NCBI RefSeq assembly: GCF_037414475.1
Contig: NZ_CP147913.1
Location: forward strand, 2,666,001-2,730,000
Reading direction: 5' to 3'
From: Myxococcus stipitatus
GTDB taxonomy: Bacteria; Myxococcota; Myxococcia; Myxococcales; Myxococcaceae
Length of the DNA stretch: 64,000 nucleotides
Position numbers and translations under genes: made by a program. The notes below the pieces were generated by a model that did not search any database, was not told where the DNA came from, and saw only the letters and a list, made by a program, of their open reading frames with translations. Shown here piece by piece: positions 44,663 to 53,520 of this stretch. Position 1 is the stretch's first letter. Every line of letters begins with the position of its first letter.

Positions 44663-46183
44663 ATGGACCGCCCCCTGCACTCCGTGCGCACGCGGCTGGA
44701 CGACTTCCTCGCGGAGCTGGCCACGCTGCAGTACCGGCACGGCGCCGGACTCTCCCGAGAGCTTCCCCTCGCGAGCCTCCACGCCTCGTTCCCCGAGCTC
44801 TCCGCCCCGGACACCTTCGCCGCCGCCAATGAGGCGCTCGCCAAGGCCCGCGCCAAGGAGGACACCCTCGCCGTCCGTCGCATCCAGCTCCTGCGCGAGC
44901 TGGTCGCCACCCACGTGGAAGAGGCCCTCGCCGCGCGCCCCGCCCAGGCCGTCGCCGACGCCGAATCCCGCGCGGTGCTCACCGTCGACGACCAGTCCTT
45001 CTCCTTCTCCGAGGCACTCGGACGGCTGCCCCGTGAGCCCCTTCGCGCCCGCCGCGCCAAGTTGGAACGCGCCCTGGGCAACTTCCTCTGGGAACAGCGC
45101 GGCCCCCACGGAGACCGCCGCGAGGCCGCCCTCCACACCGCCGAGAAGCTGGGCGCGAATGACTACCCATCCCTGCGCGAGGACGTCACCGACATCGCCT
45201 ACGCCAAGCTGGCCGAGGCCGCCGCCCAGACGCTCAAGCTCACCGAGGACGCCTACCGCGACGTGCTCGCCTACGTGCTCAAGAAGGTGGACCCGCTGCT
45301 GCGGCCCCTGCCCGGAGGCGACGCGCGCCGGCATGACGTCCAGGCCGCGCTCCAGGCTCCCTGGCTGGATGAGCACTTCCGCCGCGAGGATGCCTGGCCC
45401 GCGGTGGTGCGCTGGCTCGGCGAGTGGGGCTTCACGCCCAACGCCTCCGGACGCATCCGCCTCGATGAAGAGGACCGCCCCGGAAAGTCACCCCGCCCCT
45501 TCGCAGTCACCGTGCGTGTCCCCGGAGACATCCGGCTGGTGCTCCAGCCTCGCGGGGGACTCGACGCCCTGGGCAGCCTGCTCCATGAGATGGGCCACGC
45601 CCAGCACCGCGCCCACGTCTCGGAGACGCTGCCCATGGAGCTGCGCCGCCTGGGCGACGCCGGCATCACCGAGGCCCACGCCTCCGTCTTCGAGCGCCTC
45701 CTGCTGTCCTCCGAGTGGCTCAAGCGCTACCTGGGGCTCGGCTCGGTGCTCGCGCGCGACACGGTGCGGCTCGCAGCCTTCCAATCCCTGGCGGTGCTGC
45801 GCCGTCACTGCGCAAAGCTTTCCTACGAGCTGTCGCTCTACACGAAGGGCCCGTCCCCGGAGCGCGCCGACGAATACGCCGACGGTCAGCGCCGCGCGCT
45901 CTTCGCGGAGCCCCATCCCGGCTTCTTCCTGCACGACGTGGATCCGCAGCTCTACGTGGCGCACTACCTGAGAGCGTGGGCCCTGGAGACCCGGCTCACC
46001 GCGCGCCTCACCGAGCGCTTCAACGAGGACTTCTGGAGAAACCCACACGCCGCCGCCTGGCTCAAGGGGCTGTATGCGCGCGGGGGAACGGATGATGCGG
46101 AAGGACTGGCCACCGAGGTCTCGGGCACGCCACTGGCCTTGCCCGAGGCGGGAGTGCGCCTCGTGGCCATCCTCAACCGGTAG
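44663..46183 (+). CDS. HExxH zinc metallopeptidase (M3/oligoendopeptidase-like)
   Basis: This 506-residue, mostly helical cytoplasmic protein has the zinc motif LLHEMGHAQHRAHV (His 308, Glu 309, His 312). A downstream ITEAHASVFERLLLSS could provide the third, glutamate ligand, as in M2/M3 gluzincins. Length and helix content fit a truncated or divergent M3 oligopeptidase; many myxobacterial members are simply called chromosome-associated or hypothetical. No signal peptide is seen. The substrate is probably short peptides. The stop is 18 bases from the convergent small sigma-motif gene. Confidence 0.75.
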   Translation: MDRPLHSVRTRLDDFLAELATLQYRHGAGLSRELPLASLHASFPELSAPDTFAAANEALAKARAKEDTLAVRRIQLLRELVATHVEEALAARPAQAVADAESRAVLTVDDQSFSFSEALGRLPREPLRARRAKLERALGNFLWEQRGPHGDRREAALHTAEKLGANDYPSLREDVTDIAYAKLAEAAAQTLKLTEDAYRDVLAYVLKKVDPLLRPLPGGDARRHDVQAALQAPWLDEHFRREDAWPAVVRWLGEWGFTPNASGRIRLDEEDRPGKSPRPFAVTVRVPGDIRLVLQPRGGLDALGSLLHEMGHAQHRAHVSETLPMELRRLGDAGITEAHASVFERLLLSSEWLKRYLGLGSVLARDTVRLAAFQSLAVLRRHCAKLSYELSLYTKGPSPERADEYADGQRRALFAEPHPGFFLHDVDPQLYVAHYLRAWALETRLTARLTERFNEDFWRNPHAAAWLKGLYARGGTDDAEGLATEVSGTPLALPEAGVRLVAILNR

Positions 46184-46201
46184 TAGGCGCCGCGCGGGCG
46201 A

Positions 46202-46537
46202 CTACTTCTTCTTGCGGAGGGCTCGGACGATCTTGTCCTTCGTCGGATTGGCGGCCGTCTCGCGGGCCTGGGGCGCCGCCGCCTTGGGAGCCTGCGTCTT
46301 GGCCGCCGCGCGCGCGCGCATCGCCTTCATCAACTGCATCTCGATGACAAGAAGCTCGTCCGCCAGTTCCGCGTTGTCGCCCGCGGCGCGGGGGAGCGGG
46401 GCCTGCGTGCTGGAAGCGCCGGCGCCGTGCCGCATCCGCAGCACCTTCTCCTCCTCGGCCGACAGCGTGCGCGTCTTCTCCAGCGCCGCCTTGACCTCCT
46501 TGGCCGTCACCGTGCTACTCCCGACCTTGCGCTCCAT
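46202..46537 (-). CDS. small protein with a sigma-region-4.1-like helix
   Basis: From ATG 46537 (AAGGGAG just upstream; preferred over 46648) this is a 111-residue, very basic-ended cytoplasmic protein of unknown function. Residues 24-39, TLSAEEEKVLRMRHGAG, closely resemble the start of sigma70 region 4.1 (typically LTPREEKVLRMRFG). The following HTH of region 4.2 is absent; instead there is an Ala/Pro linker, a helix (ELADELLVIEMQLMKAMRAR) and a Lys/Arg tail ending RALRKKK. It could interact with RNA polymerase, but the resemblance may be chance. It is convergent with the peptidase gene. Confidence 0.65.
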   Translation of the reverse strand: MERKVGSSTVTAKEVKAALEKTRTLSAEEEKVLRMRHGAGASSTQAPLPRAAGDNAELADELLVIEMQLMKAMRARAAAKTQAPKAAAPQARETAANPTKDKIVRALRKKK

Positions 46538-46681
46538 CTCCGCTCCCTTGTTGTGCATCCACTGAACATCCGACCATGTCGGACGCGTCCGGGCCGCAAC
46601 CGTCGAGGATTGTAGAGGACGCAAGAGATGACGCAAATTTTCTTCCAACAGGTCGCTGCCGGGCTGTAGCGGCCGGGGCGT

Positions 46682-47200
46682 CTACAGGTGAACCCCTAGG
46701 CCCAGGAATGCCGAGGAAAGCTCCTGCCGCTGCCCCGAAAAGGGGGAGCCCGTGGCGGAGAAGTTCTGGTAGCGCAGCTCCCCGGAGACGAAGAGCTTCC
46801 GGCTCAACTCCACCGTCACGCCCCCGCACAGCTCCGCCCCCATCTGGAGCGTGCGCGCCTCCGCGTCGTCATGGGCCACCATCAGGCTCAAGCCCAGGCC
46901 CAGGTACGGACGGACCCTCCGGGGCCCCGCGGGCGTGAGGCGCAGGGACATGGGGGTCGCCTCGGTGAGCTGGCGGTTGGAGGCCACGTGCCCGCCCACC
47001 TCCAGCAGCGAGTCCTCGTTCCGGTAGCTCCAGGCCAGCCCCGCGCTGTAGCCCACCCCCCGCCGGCCCTCCACGTCCTTCAGGACATAGGCGCCCACGG
47101 GGAACACGGTGACGCCCAGGCTGCGCGTGGGGGGCTCCGCCCAGGCTTGGGAGGCCAGCAAAGCGGACAGACTGGCCAGCAGGAGGGGGCGGTGGCGCAT
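46682..47200 (-). CDS. exported outer-membrane beta-barrel-like protein
   Basis: This protein of about 172 residues has a signal peptide (MRHRPLLLASLSALLASQAW, cut after AWA). Alternating strands such as GVGYSAGLAWSYRNEDSLLE and PYLGLGLSLMVAHDD fit the small eight-strand barrel (OmpA/OmpW-like or opacity-type) class, ending in FLGLGVHL. Start ATG 47200 is taken because the signal peptide begins there; ATG 47218 is upstream in frame. No function can be assigned. Confidence 0.75.
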   Translation of the reverse strand: MRHRPLLLASLSALLASQAWAEPPTRSLGVTVFPVGAYVLKDVEGRRGVGYSAGLAWSYRNEDSLLEVGGHVASNRQLTEATPMSLRLTPAGPRRVRPYLGLGLSLMVAHDDAEARTLQMGAELCGGVTVELSRKLFVSGELRYQNFSATGSPFSGQRQELSSAFLGLGVHL

Positions 47201-47401
47201 GGCCCGCCCGAAAAGCAAGGCATACGCCAGCCCATATCCCTTGTGAATCCAGGCGCTTGGAAGCGCTTCTGGCCAGACTGACGGCGGTGTCCGGGCAAGG
47301 CCGTCAGGGCAGGCGGCCCAGCTTGGCCGAGCCCGGGTCCGCTGCCTCCATGACGCCGGTGTCCGGGCCGACGCCGGTGTCCAGGCCTTCTTCGGGGGCC
47401 G

Positions 47402-48439
47402 CTATTCGCCGGCCGCCTCGTCCTCGGGCTCCGGCGGCGCGTCGCCGGACGTCGAACCCTTGGCGCCCTCCGGCTTCTTGCGCTCGATGCCGAAGCGGTC
47501 CAGCGCGTCGGCGATGCCCTGGGGCTTGTCGGCGTCGGGGAGGAACTGCTCGGGGGGCACGAGCCGGGGGTCCTTGCCCAGCTCCGACAGGGACGCCTCC
47601 AGCGTCATGCGCAGCTCCGCCGCCTCGGGCGACTTGTCCGCCGGCACGCCGATGCGCCCGTCCAGCCGCGCCTTGAGGACCACCGAGGTGGCCGCGTCCA
47701 CGAACACCTCGCCGTCCAGCGAGCGAGGAACCCGGTGGGCGAAGAAGTTCGCGCGCCGCTTGGTCGTCTCGTCCGCGCCGCTCTTGGGTTGGAGCAGCGT
47801 GGGCAGCGTCCGGGACGTGTCCGCCGAGGCCGCCGGCGCCAGCGTCACCACGTAGCGCCACGCCGTGCGGCCCTCATAGGTGACGGTGCCCTGCGGCGAC
47901 AGCTTGAGCCGCCCCTGGAAGAGGCTGTCGAAGTCGCGGATGGCGCCGGTGAGCTCCGTGCGGGTGCGCTCCGCCATGCCGCGGTCCCGCAGACGCTGAC
48001 GGAAGGGGCCGTAGCGGTTCCGGGCGAACACCTGCCCGCCCACGCGCATCACCTCCAAGCCCTGGTCCCTCGAGTTCTCCAGAACACCGTGGAAGTCGCC
48101 GCTGACTCCCCCGGGCCCCGCGCGGAACGTGCGGGTCTCCGTGAGCTTCACGGGGTTGGAGTCCGAGGCGGTCCACTCGTAGCCGAGGGTGGCCTGGTAG
48201 CGGTGGGGCCCCAGCCGCTCCGTGACCTCGGCGGCGTCCATTCCGAGAATCCGGCGGGCCACTTGAGGGTTATCCGCGACATCCTCGGGTGGAAGCTTCT
48301 GCTGGGCGGAGGCCACCACCTTGGGTGGGTCCTCCGGGGAGAAGATGCGAGCCTTGGCCGCCTTGTCGACCGGGTCCGAGCAGCCCGCGGCGGACAGAGC
48401 CACGGCAAGGGTGACGGCGGACTTCATCAAACGGCTCAC
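47402..48439 (-). CDS. lipoprotein of unknown function
   Basis: This exported lipoprotein of about 345 residues has signal VTLAVALSAAGC with the lipidated Cys around residue 20. The start could be GTG 48439 (GGAGG just before it) or ATG 48427. The mature part has LGYEWTASDSNPVKLTETRT, GGQVFARNRYGPFRQRLRD and FVDAATSVVLKARLDGRIGV, a beta-rich pattern reminiscent of outer-membrane-anchored carrier folds (LolB-like) but with no firm family. An acidic Pro/Glu tail follows. It diverges from the DUF2058 gene. Confidence 0.75.
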   Translation of the reverse strand: MSRLMKSAVTLAVALSAAGCSDPVDKAAKARIFSPEDPPKVVASAQQKLPPEDVADNPQVARRILGMDAAEVTERLGPHRYQATLGYEWTASDSNPVKLTETRTFRAGPGGVSGDFHGVLENSRDQGLEVMRVGGQVFARNRYGPFRQRLRDRGMAERTRTELTGAIRDFDSLFQGRLKLSPQGTVTYEGRTAWRYVVTLAPAASADTSRTLPTLLQPKSGADETTKRRANFFAHRVPRSLDGEVFVDAATSVVLKARLDGRIGVPADKSPEAAELRMTLEASLSELGKDPRLVPPEQFLPDADKPQGIADALDRFGIERKKPEGAKGSTSGDAPPEPEDEAAGE

Positions 48440-48545
48440 GGCTCCTCCGGAGGGGGTACCACGGGGGCGGCAAGTTACGTGGCGCGTACAGGAGCGGCAA
48501 GCTGCGGCTTGCGTGCGGCCGTGCAAGGGATAGAACGCCCAACTC

Positions 48546-49412
48546 ATGCAGAACCTGCGCGACAAGTTGTTGAAGGCGGGCCTCGTCACCGAGGAACAAT
48601 CCAAGAAGGCCTCCGATACGGCCGCCCATCAGGCGGAAGGCCGGCGGGCCCCATCCCAGGAGGGCGGCCGCTCCGGCGGTGGCCGTCCCCCGCCTCGGCG
48701 TGATGACAACCGGACATCCGGTGGCCCCTCGCCCCGAGGCGAGGACCGAGGCCCCCGCGAGGGCGGTGCTCGCCCCAGCGGTGGCCGCCCCGGTGGTGGT
48801 GCGCCTCGCCATGGCGGTGGCTCCTTCCGGCCCGGCGGGGGTGCGAGTGGCGTCGGTGGCGGCGCGCCCCACCATGGACGTCCGGCGCCCTCCGAGCGGC
48901 CCATTCCCAAGCTGCCCCCGATGCCGGGCTCAAAGGCCTACCAGCGCGCGGAGTCCAAGCGGCAGGTGGAGCTGGACAAGGCGCTGCGCGAGCTGGTGAT
49001 GGGCGCGCAGGTGCCCCAGGAGCCGGGTGAGACGGCGTTCTACTTCATGACTCGCAAGGGCAAGCTGCGCCGGATGGAGCTGACGCCGGAGCAGGCCAAG
49101 CGGCTGGAGGACGGCGAGCTCGCGGTGGTGGAGCGTCCGGACCCCGCTCAAATCGAGCACGCGCTGGTGCCCGCCTCGGCGGCGGAGCAGATGTTCGCGC
49201 TCTCGAAGAAGGCGGTGCGCTTCCTCAACCGGAAGGACAGCCCCATCGGCTTCATGAACGACGAGGAGCTCAAGGCGCAGCAGGCGGCGGAGGCCGCGGG
49301 CACCGCGCAGGAGCTGCCCGACGAGCCCGAGTCCGACGGCGGCGACGAGGCCCCCACCGAGGCGGCCTCCGGCGAGGAGCCGAAGCCCGAGGGCGGCGAG
49401 AACCAGGGCTGA
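48546..49412 (+). CDS. DUF2058 (YaiL-like) family protein
   Basis: This is a 288-residue cytoplasmic protein. The N-terminal MQNLRDKLLKAGLVTEEQSK and the C-terminal YFMTRKGKLRRMELTPEQAK, then EDGELAVVERPDPAQIEHAL, are DUF2058 hallmarks; the family is of unknown function, often near nucleoprotein or translation genes. Between them, residues 30-120 are a long Gly/Arg/Pro-rich insert (RGG-like), far longer than in enterobacterial members and likely able to bind RNA. The C-terminus has an acidic Glu-rich tail. A nine-base-stem hairpin follows. Confidence 0.88.
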   Translation: MQNLRDKLLKAGLVTEEQSKKASDTAAHQAEGRRAPSQEGGRSGGGRPPPRRDDNRTSGGPSPRGEDRGPREGGARPSGGRPGGGAPRHGGGSFRPGGGASGVGGGAPHHGRPAPSERPIPKLPPMPGSKAYQRAESKRQVELDKALRELVMGAQVPQEPGETAFYFMTRKGKLRRMELTPEQAKRLEDGELAVVERPDPAQIEHALVPASAAEQMFALSKKAVRFLNRKDSPIGFMNDEELKAQQAAEAAGTAQELPDEPESDGGDEAPTEAASGEEPKPEGGENQG

Positions 49413-49436
49413 ACCCCGATTCACTTTTCATGGTGC

Positions 49437-49472
49437 CCTCCCCTCTTCCCAATCTCCGGGGACGAGGGGAGG
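49437..49472. terminator. hairpin between convergent DUF2058 and acyl-CoA dehydrogenase genes
   Basis: CCTCCCCTC (49437-49445) and GAGGGGAGG (49464-49472) are a perfect nine-base stem with an 18-base loop, placed between two convergent stop codons. It could terminate both transcripts; the loop is long and the T-run weak. Confidence 0.5.
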
Positions 49473-49487
49473 CGCCTGGAGCGAGGC

Positions 49488-50669
49488 TCAGTCGAAGGCG
49501 TCCAGCCCGGTGATGGCCTTGCCCAACACCAGCGTGTGCACCTCGTGGGTGCCCTCGTAGGTGAAGACGGATTCAAGATTCAGCATGTGGCGCACGGGCG
49601 GGTACGCGTCGGTGATGCCGTTGGCGCCGTAGATGCTTCGCGCCACGCGCGCGATATCCAGCGCGCTCTTCACGTTGTTGCGCTTGGCCAGGCTCACCAT
49701 GACGGGCGTCACCTTGCCCTCGTCCTTGAGCCGCGCGACGCGCAGGCCCACCAGCTGCGCCTTCACGATGTCCTGGAGCATGTCCGCCAGCTTCTCCTGC
49801 GTGAGCTGGTAGCCGGCGACGGGCTTGCCCTGGAAGGAGGCGCGGGACAGCGCGTATTCGCGCGCGCCCTCGAAGCACGCGATGGCGGCGCCCGTGACGG
49901 CGAAGGCGATGCCCAGCCGCGCGTTGTTGAGACAGGACAGCGGGCCTCGGAGGCCCTTCACCCCGGGCAGCACGTTGCGCGCGGGCACACGCACGTCCTG
50001 GAGGGACAGCTCGCTGGTGATGGACGCGCGCAGGGAGAACTTGCCGGGGATGTCCCGCGCGGAGAAGCCGGGCATGCCCTTCTCCACCAGGAAGCCTCGG
50101 ACGGACTCGGGGCCGCCGTCCTCCGTCTTCGCCCACACCACGGCGACGTCCGCGATGGCGCCGTTGGTAATCCAGGTCTTGGTGCCGTTGAGGATGTAGT
50201 CGTCTCCATCCTTGCGCGCGCGGGTGCGCATGCCGCCGGGGTTGGAGCCGAAGTCGGGCTCCGTGAGGCCAAAACAGCCGATGACCTGGCCTCGGGCCAT
50301 CGCGGGCAGGAAACGCTCCTTCTGCTCATCGCTGCCGTACGCGTGGATGGGGAACATGCAGAGCGAGCCCTGCACCGAGGCGAAGGAGCGCAGCCCCGAG
50401 TCCCCGCGCTCCAGCTCCTGGAGGATGAGGCCATAGCTCACGGTGTTCAGGCCCGCGCAGCCGTACCCCGGGAGGTTCGCGCCCAGCACGCCCATCTCCG
50501 CGAGTTGGGGGATGAGGTGGAGGGGGAACGTCCCGTCGCGGAAGTGCCCGCCGATGATGGGCAGCACCTCCCGGTCCACGAAGGCCGCCACCGTGTCGCG
50601 CACGGCCTTCTCCTCGGGGGACAGCAGGTCGTCGAGCAGGAACAGGTCCGTGATATCCGCGCGTGCCAT
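49488..50669 (-). CDS. gcdH: acyl-CoA dehydrogenase, glutaryl-CoA dehydrogenase type
   Basis: This FAD-dependent enzyme of 393 residues probably oxidises and decarboxylates glutaryl-CoA to crotonyl-CoA in lysine/tryptophan breakdown. Family motifs are IGCFGLTEPDFGSNPGGMRT, KTWITNGAIADVAVVWAKTE and RSIYGANGITDAYPPVRHML. The catalytic Glu 372 lies in FTYEGTHEVHTLVLG, the position and context found in glutaryl-CoA dehydrogenases rather than in medium-chain types. AGGAGG precedes the ATG. It diverges from an SDR gene, which may supply an adjacent oxidation step. Confidence 0.9.
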   Translation of the reverse strand: MARADITDLFLLDDLLSPEEKAVRDTVAAFVDREVLPIIGGHFRDGTFPLHLIPQLAEMGVLGANLPGYGCAGLNTVSYGLILQELERGDSGLRSFASVQGSLCMFPIHAYGSDEQKERFLPAMARGQVIGCFGLTEPDFGSNPGGMRTRARKDGDDYILNGTKTWITNGAIADVAVVWAKTEDGGPESVRGFLVEKGMPGFSARDIPGKFSLRASITSELSLQDVRVPARNVLPGVKGLRGPLSCLNNARLGIAFAVTGAAIACFEGAREYALSRASFQGKPVAGYQLTQEKLADMLQDIVKAQLVGLRVARLKDEGKVTPVMVSLAKRNNVKSALDIARVARSIYGANGITDAYPPVRHMLNLESVFTYEGTHEVHTLVLGKAITGLDAFD

Positions 50670-50799
50670 GGCGTCCTCCTAGTACGGCCCTCCGCGGTGC
50701 GCGAGGCGCGAGAGGAGCGCGGGCGCGCGCTGTGGCCGAGGGCTCGAGGCGCCCGCTCGGTGCGTGCCCCTGCCGGGCCAGGGCGGTAGGCTGCCGCGC

Positions 50800-51561
50800 A
50801 TGACGACGACCCAGAAGACCGTGGTGGTAACGGGCGCGAGCCGGGGCATCGGCCGCGCGGTGGCGTTGGCCTTCGCCCGCGAGGGCTATCGCGTCTGGGC
50901 CCTGGCCCGCGCGGCGGACGCGCTCGAGGGGCTCGCGAAGGAAGGCGGGGAGAACATCCGCCCGCTCGTCGTGGACGTCGCGGATGAGGCGGCGCTGGTG
51001 GCGGCGACGAAGTCGATTCTCGCGCAAGGGGCGCCTCGGGTGCTGGTGAACAACGCGGGCATCACCGTGTCCGCGCCGCTGACCAAGACGCGCACCGAGG
51101 ACCTGGCGCGGGTGATGGCCATCAACGTGACGGCGCCCTTCATCCTCTGCCGCGAGCTGATGCCCGCCATGGCGCAGGCCGGAGGCGGCCGGGTCATCAA
51201 CATCGGCTCCATGGCCGCGGTCAAAGGCATGAAGTACACGTCCGCGTACTGCGCTTCCAAGCACGCGCTGCTGGGGCTCACGCGTGCGCTCGCGGTGGAG
51301 TACGCCAAGAAGAACGTGACGGTGAACGCCGTGAATCCGGGCTGGGTGGAGACGGACATGTTCACGAATGCCACGGCGGCCATCTCGCAGACGACGGGCC
51401 GCTCGGGTGAGCAGGCCCGCGAGGCGCTCGCTTCGATGAACGCGATGGGCCGCATCATCCAGCCGGAAGAGGTGGCCGCGCTGTGCCTCTTCCTCGCGTC
51501 CGACGCGGCCGGTGGAATCACCGGCGCCGCGCACGCCATCGACGGCGGCGAGCTGGGCTGA
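50800..51561 (+). CDS. short-chain dehydrogenase/reductase
   Basis: This classical SDR has 253 residues from ATG 50800 (the frame upstream to 50764 lacks homology). Motifs: nucleotide-binding TGASRGIG (11-18), NNAG (84-87) and the catalytic triad Ser 137, Tyr 150 and Lys 154 in YCASKHALLGLTRALA. The C-terminal LASDAAGGITGAAHAIDGGE is the usual FabG-like end. It probably uses NADPH or NADH to reduce or oxidise a 3-keto or 3-hydroxy acyl or alcohol substrate. It diverges from the acyl-CoA dehydrogenase gene, so it may act in the same acyl-CoA pathway. Confidence 0.92.
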   Translation: MTTTQKTVVVTGASRGIGRAVALAFAREGYRVWALARAADALEGLAKEGGENIRPLVVDVADEAALVAATKSILAQGAPRVLVNNAGITVSAPLTKTRTEDLARVMAINVTAPFILCRELMPAMAQAGGGRVINIGSMAAVKGMKYTSAYCASKHALLGLTRALAVEYAKKNVTVNAVNPGWVETDMFTNATAAISQTTGRSGEQAREALASMNAMGRIIQPEEVAALCLFLASDAAGGITGAAHAIDGGELG

Positions 51562-51576
51562 CAGGCCCGGCCCCGT

Positions 51577-53403
51577 CTAAATCTGGTATTGCCCCACGAT
51601 GGCGCTCAGCTCTCCGGAAGCGGCGGAGAGCTGAACAGCGGCCTGCTCACTGGCCGCCATCCGGTCGACAATCTGGTCCGCCACGTCCGCCATGGAGCTG
51701 AGCGCGGCGAACAGCTCCGCGATGCCCGCGTCCTGCTGCCGCACGGCCTCGGAGATGCTGCGCACCGTCTGGCCATTGCTCTGGATGATGTCCGCCAGCG
51801 AGCGGAGACTCTCGCCCGCCGCGCGCACCTGCTCCAGGCCCCCCTCCACCTCGCGCGCCCCACCTTCGCTGATGCGCACCGCGTCGGTGATGGCCCGGCC
51901 GATGTCCCCCAGGATTCCCTGCACCCGCGTGGTGGCCCCCGCGGACTGGTCCGCCAGCGAACGCATCTGCCGCGCCACCACGGAGAAGGAGCGCCCCTGG
52001 TCCCCGCTGCGCGCCGCCTCGATGGAGGCATTCAGCGCCAACACGTTGGACTGGTCCGCCAGGTCCTTCACCGTGCGGGTGATGTCGCCCACCTGTCGCG
52101 TGCGCTGGTGCAGCTCCGTGACGGTGCGTCCGATCTGCTCGACGTGCGAGCGGATGTGCGTGAGCCCACCCACGCTGCCCCGCACCGCCTCCTCACCCGC
52201 CTGGCCGAAGCTGCTCGCCTTCTCCGCCTCGCGCTGGATGGACTCCACGCGCCGCGCTGCGGACCTCGAGGACTCCTGGAGCTGCTGCGCCGCGAGCTGC
52301 ACCTCATGCAACGCGATGGCCTGCTGCGACACCGCCTCGTTCTGCACGGACGCGGACTCGGTGAGCTGCGTCGCCGCTGACTCCAGCTGCTCCGCGGACC
52401 CCTTGAGCGCCATGAGCAGCGAGCGCAGCCGCGCCATCATCTCCGCGAACGACGCGGCCAGCCGGCCAATCTCATCCTCCGAGCCCACCTCCAACGTGCC
52501 CCGGAAATCCCCCTCCGCCACCACCCGCTCCGCCGCAGCCGTCAAGGCCCTCAACGGATTCGTCAACCGCCGCACCAGCAGGAAGATGGCCCCACCCGCC
52601 GCCAGCGCCGTGAAGAGCCCCACCCCCACGATGAGCAGCACCATGGTGTCGAAGCGCGACGCCTCCTCCTGCTCATCGCGCGCCAGCACCAACTCCAACC
52701 CCTGGCCCACCGCCTGGTGCGTCACCCGGAAGCGCGTGTTCGCCACCTCACCCCGCCCCTCCTCCGCCCGCGCCCGCGCCGACACCAACAGCGCCCGCGC
52801 ATCCACCGGCTCCATCGTCCCCGCCACCAGCCGCCCACCGGCGTGCAGCAACAACTCCACGCCCCGCTGCCCCTTCAAATCCCTCAGCGGCGCCTCATCG
52901 AACCGGCTCCCCAACACCAGGTACCCCACGCCGCGCCCCTCCACCTCCACCGGCCGGGACACCACCCAGTAGGGCCAGTCCCCCACGAAGAGCACCCCGG
53001 GCACCCCCGACTTCACCAGCGCCCCGAGCGCGGGCAACGGCCCTGGCGCGGAGCCCGCGAGCAGCCCTCCCTCCGGATTCGCGATGAGCAACAGCTCCAC
53101 CGAGACGAGCGCCTTCTGCTCGTCGGCGAAGGCCTGGAGCGCACGCGCGTCCACCGCCGCCCCGGAGAGCAGCGAGCGCAGCCGGTCATTCGCGGCCGCA
53201 CTGCGAAGAAGGACCCTCAGCGTCCTCGCCTCCTGGGCAACGAGGCGGCTCCAGGCGGCTTCATCCTGGGCAAGCGAATGCACCAGCGCCGTGTTCATCC
53301 GCGAGCGCAGCACAACGCCCGTGAGTGTCACGCACAGCGCGGTGAGAACCAGGATGACCAGGGTGATGGTGGCGGTCAGACGAGCGGCGAGGCTGTGCGT
53401 CAT
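51577..53403 (-). CDS. methyl-accepting chemotaxis protein
   Basis: This transmembrane chemoreceptor of about 608 residues (start ATG 53403) has TM1 near 12-35, a periplasmic domain of about 200 residues probably of Cache type (PEGGLLAGSAPGPLPALGAL, YLVLGSRFDEAPLRDLK) and TM2 near 245-270 (MVLLIVGVGLFTALAAGGAI). A HAMP domain (VRRLTNPLRALTAAAERVVA) and the signalling hairpin with ALNASIEAARSGDQGRSFSV at the tip follow. The last residues GQYQI are not a CheR pentapeptide. No che genes are nearby, so it must signal to a distant array (in myxobacteria Frz or Che-like clusters). It is followed by a convergent SDR. Confidence 0.93.
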   Translation of the reverse strand: MTHSLAARLTATITLVILVLTALCVTLTGVVLRSRMNTALVHSLAQDEAAWSRLVAQEARTLRVLLRSAAANDRLRSLLSGAAVDARALQAFADEQKALVSVELLLIANPEGGLLAGSAPGPLPALGALVKSGVPGVLFVGDWPYWVVSRPVEVEGRGVGYLVLGSRFDEAPLRDLKGQRGVELLLHAGGRLVAGTMEPVDARALLVSARARAEEGRGEVANTRFRVTHQAVGQGLELVLARDEQEEASRFDTMVLLIVGVGLFTALAAGGAIFLLVRRLTNPLRALTAAAERVVAEGDFRGTLEVGSEDEIGRLAASFAEMMARLRSLLMALKGSAEQLESAATQLTESASVQNEAVSQQAIALHEVQLAAQQLQESSRSAARRVESIQREAEKASSFGQAGEEAVRGSVGGLTHIRSHVEQIGRTVTELHQRTRQVGDITRTVKDLADQSNVLALNASIEAARSGDQGRSFSVVARQMRSLADQSAGATTRVQGILGDIGRAITDAVRISEGGAREVEGGLEQVRAAGESLRSLADIIQSNGQTVRSISEAVRQQDAGIAELFAALSSMADVADQIVDRMAASEQAAVQLSAASGELSAIVGQYQI

Positions 53404-53520
53404 GCGCTCCGGTGTCGGAAAATCCTCCGAGACCCACCCTACCCCAAGCTCCAGGAATGCGCAGTAAGGCGAGGATGACCCGGCTCGCGGGGTTGACCCG
53501 CCCATCCCCCCTTGCTGGCC

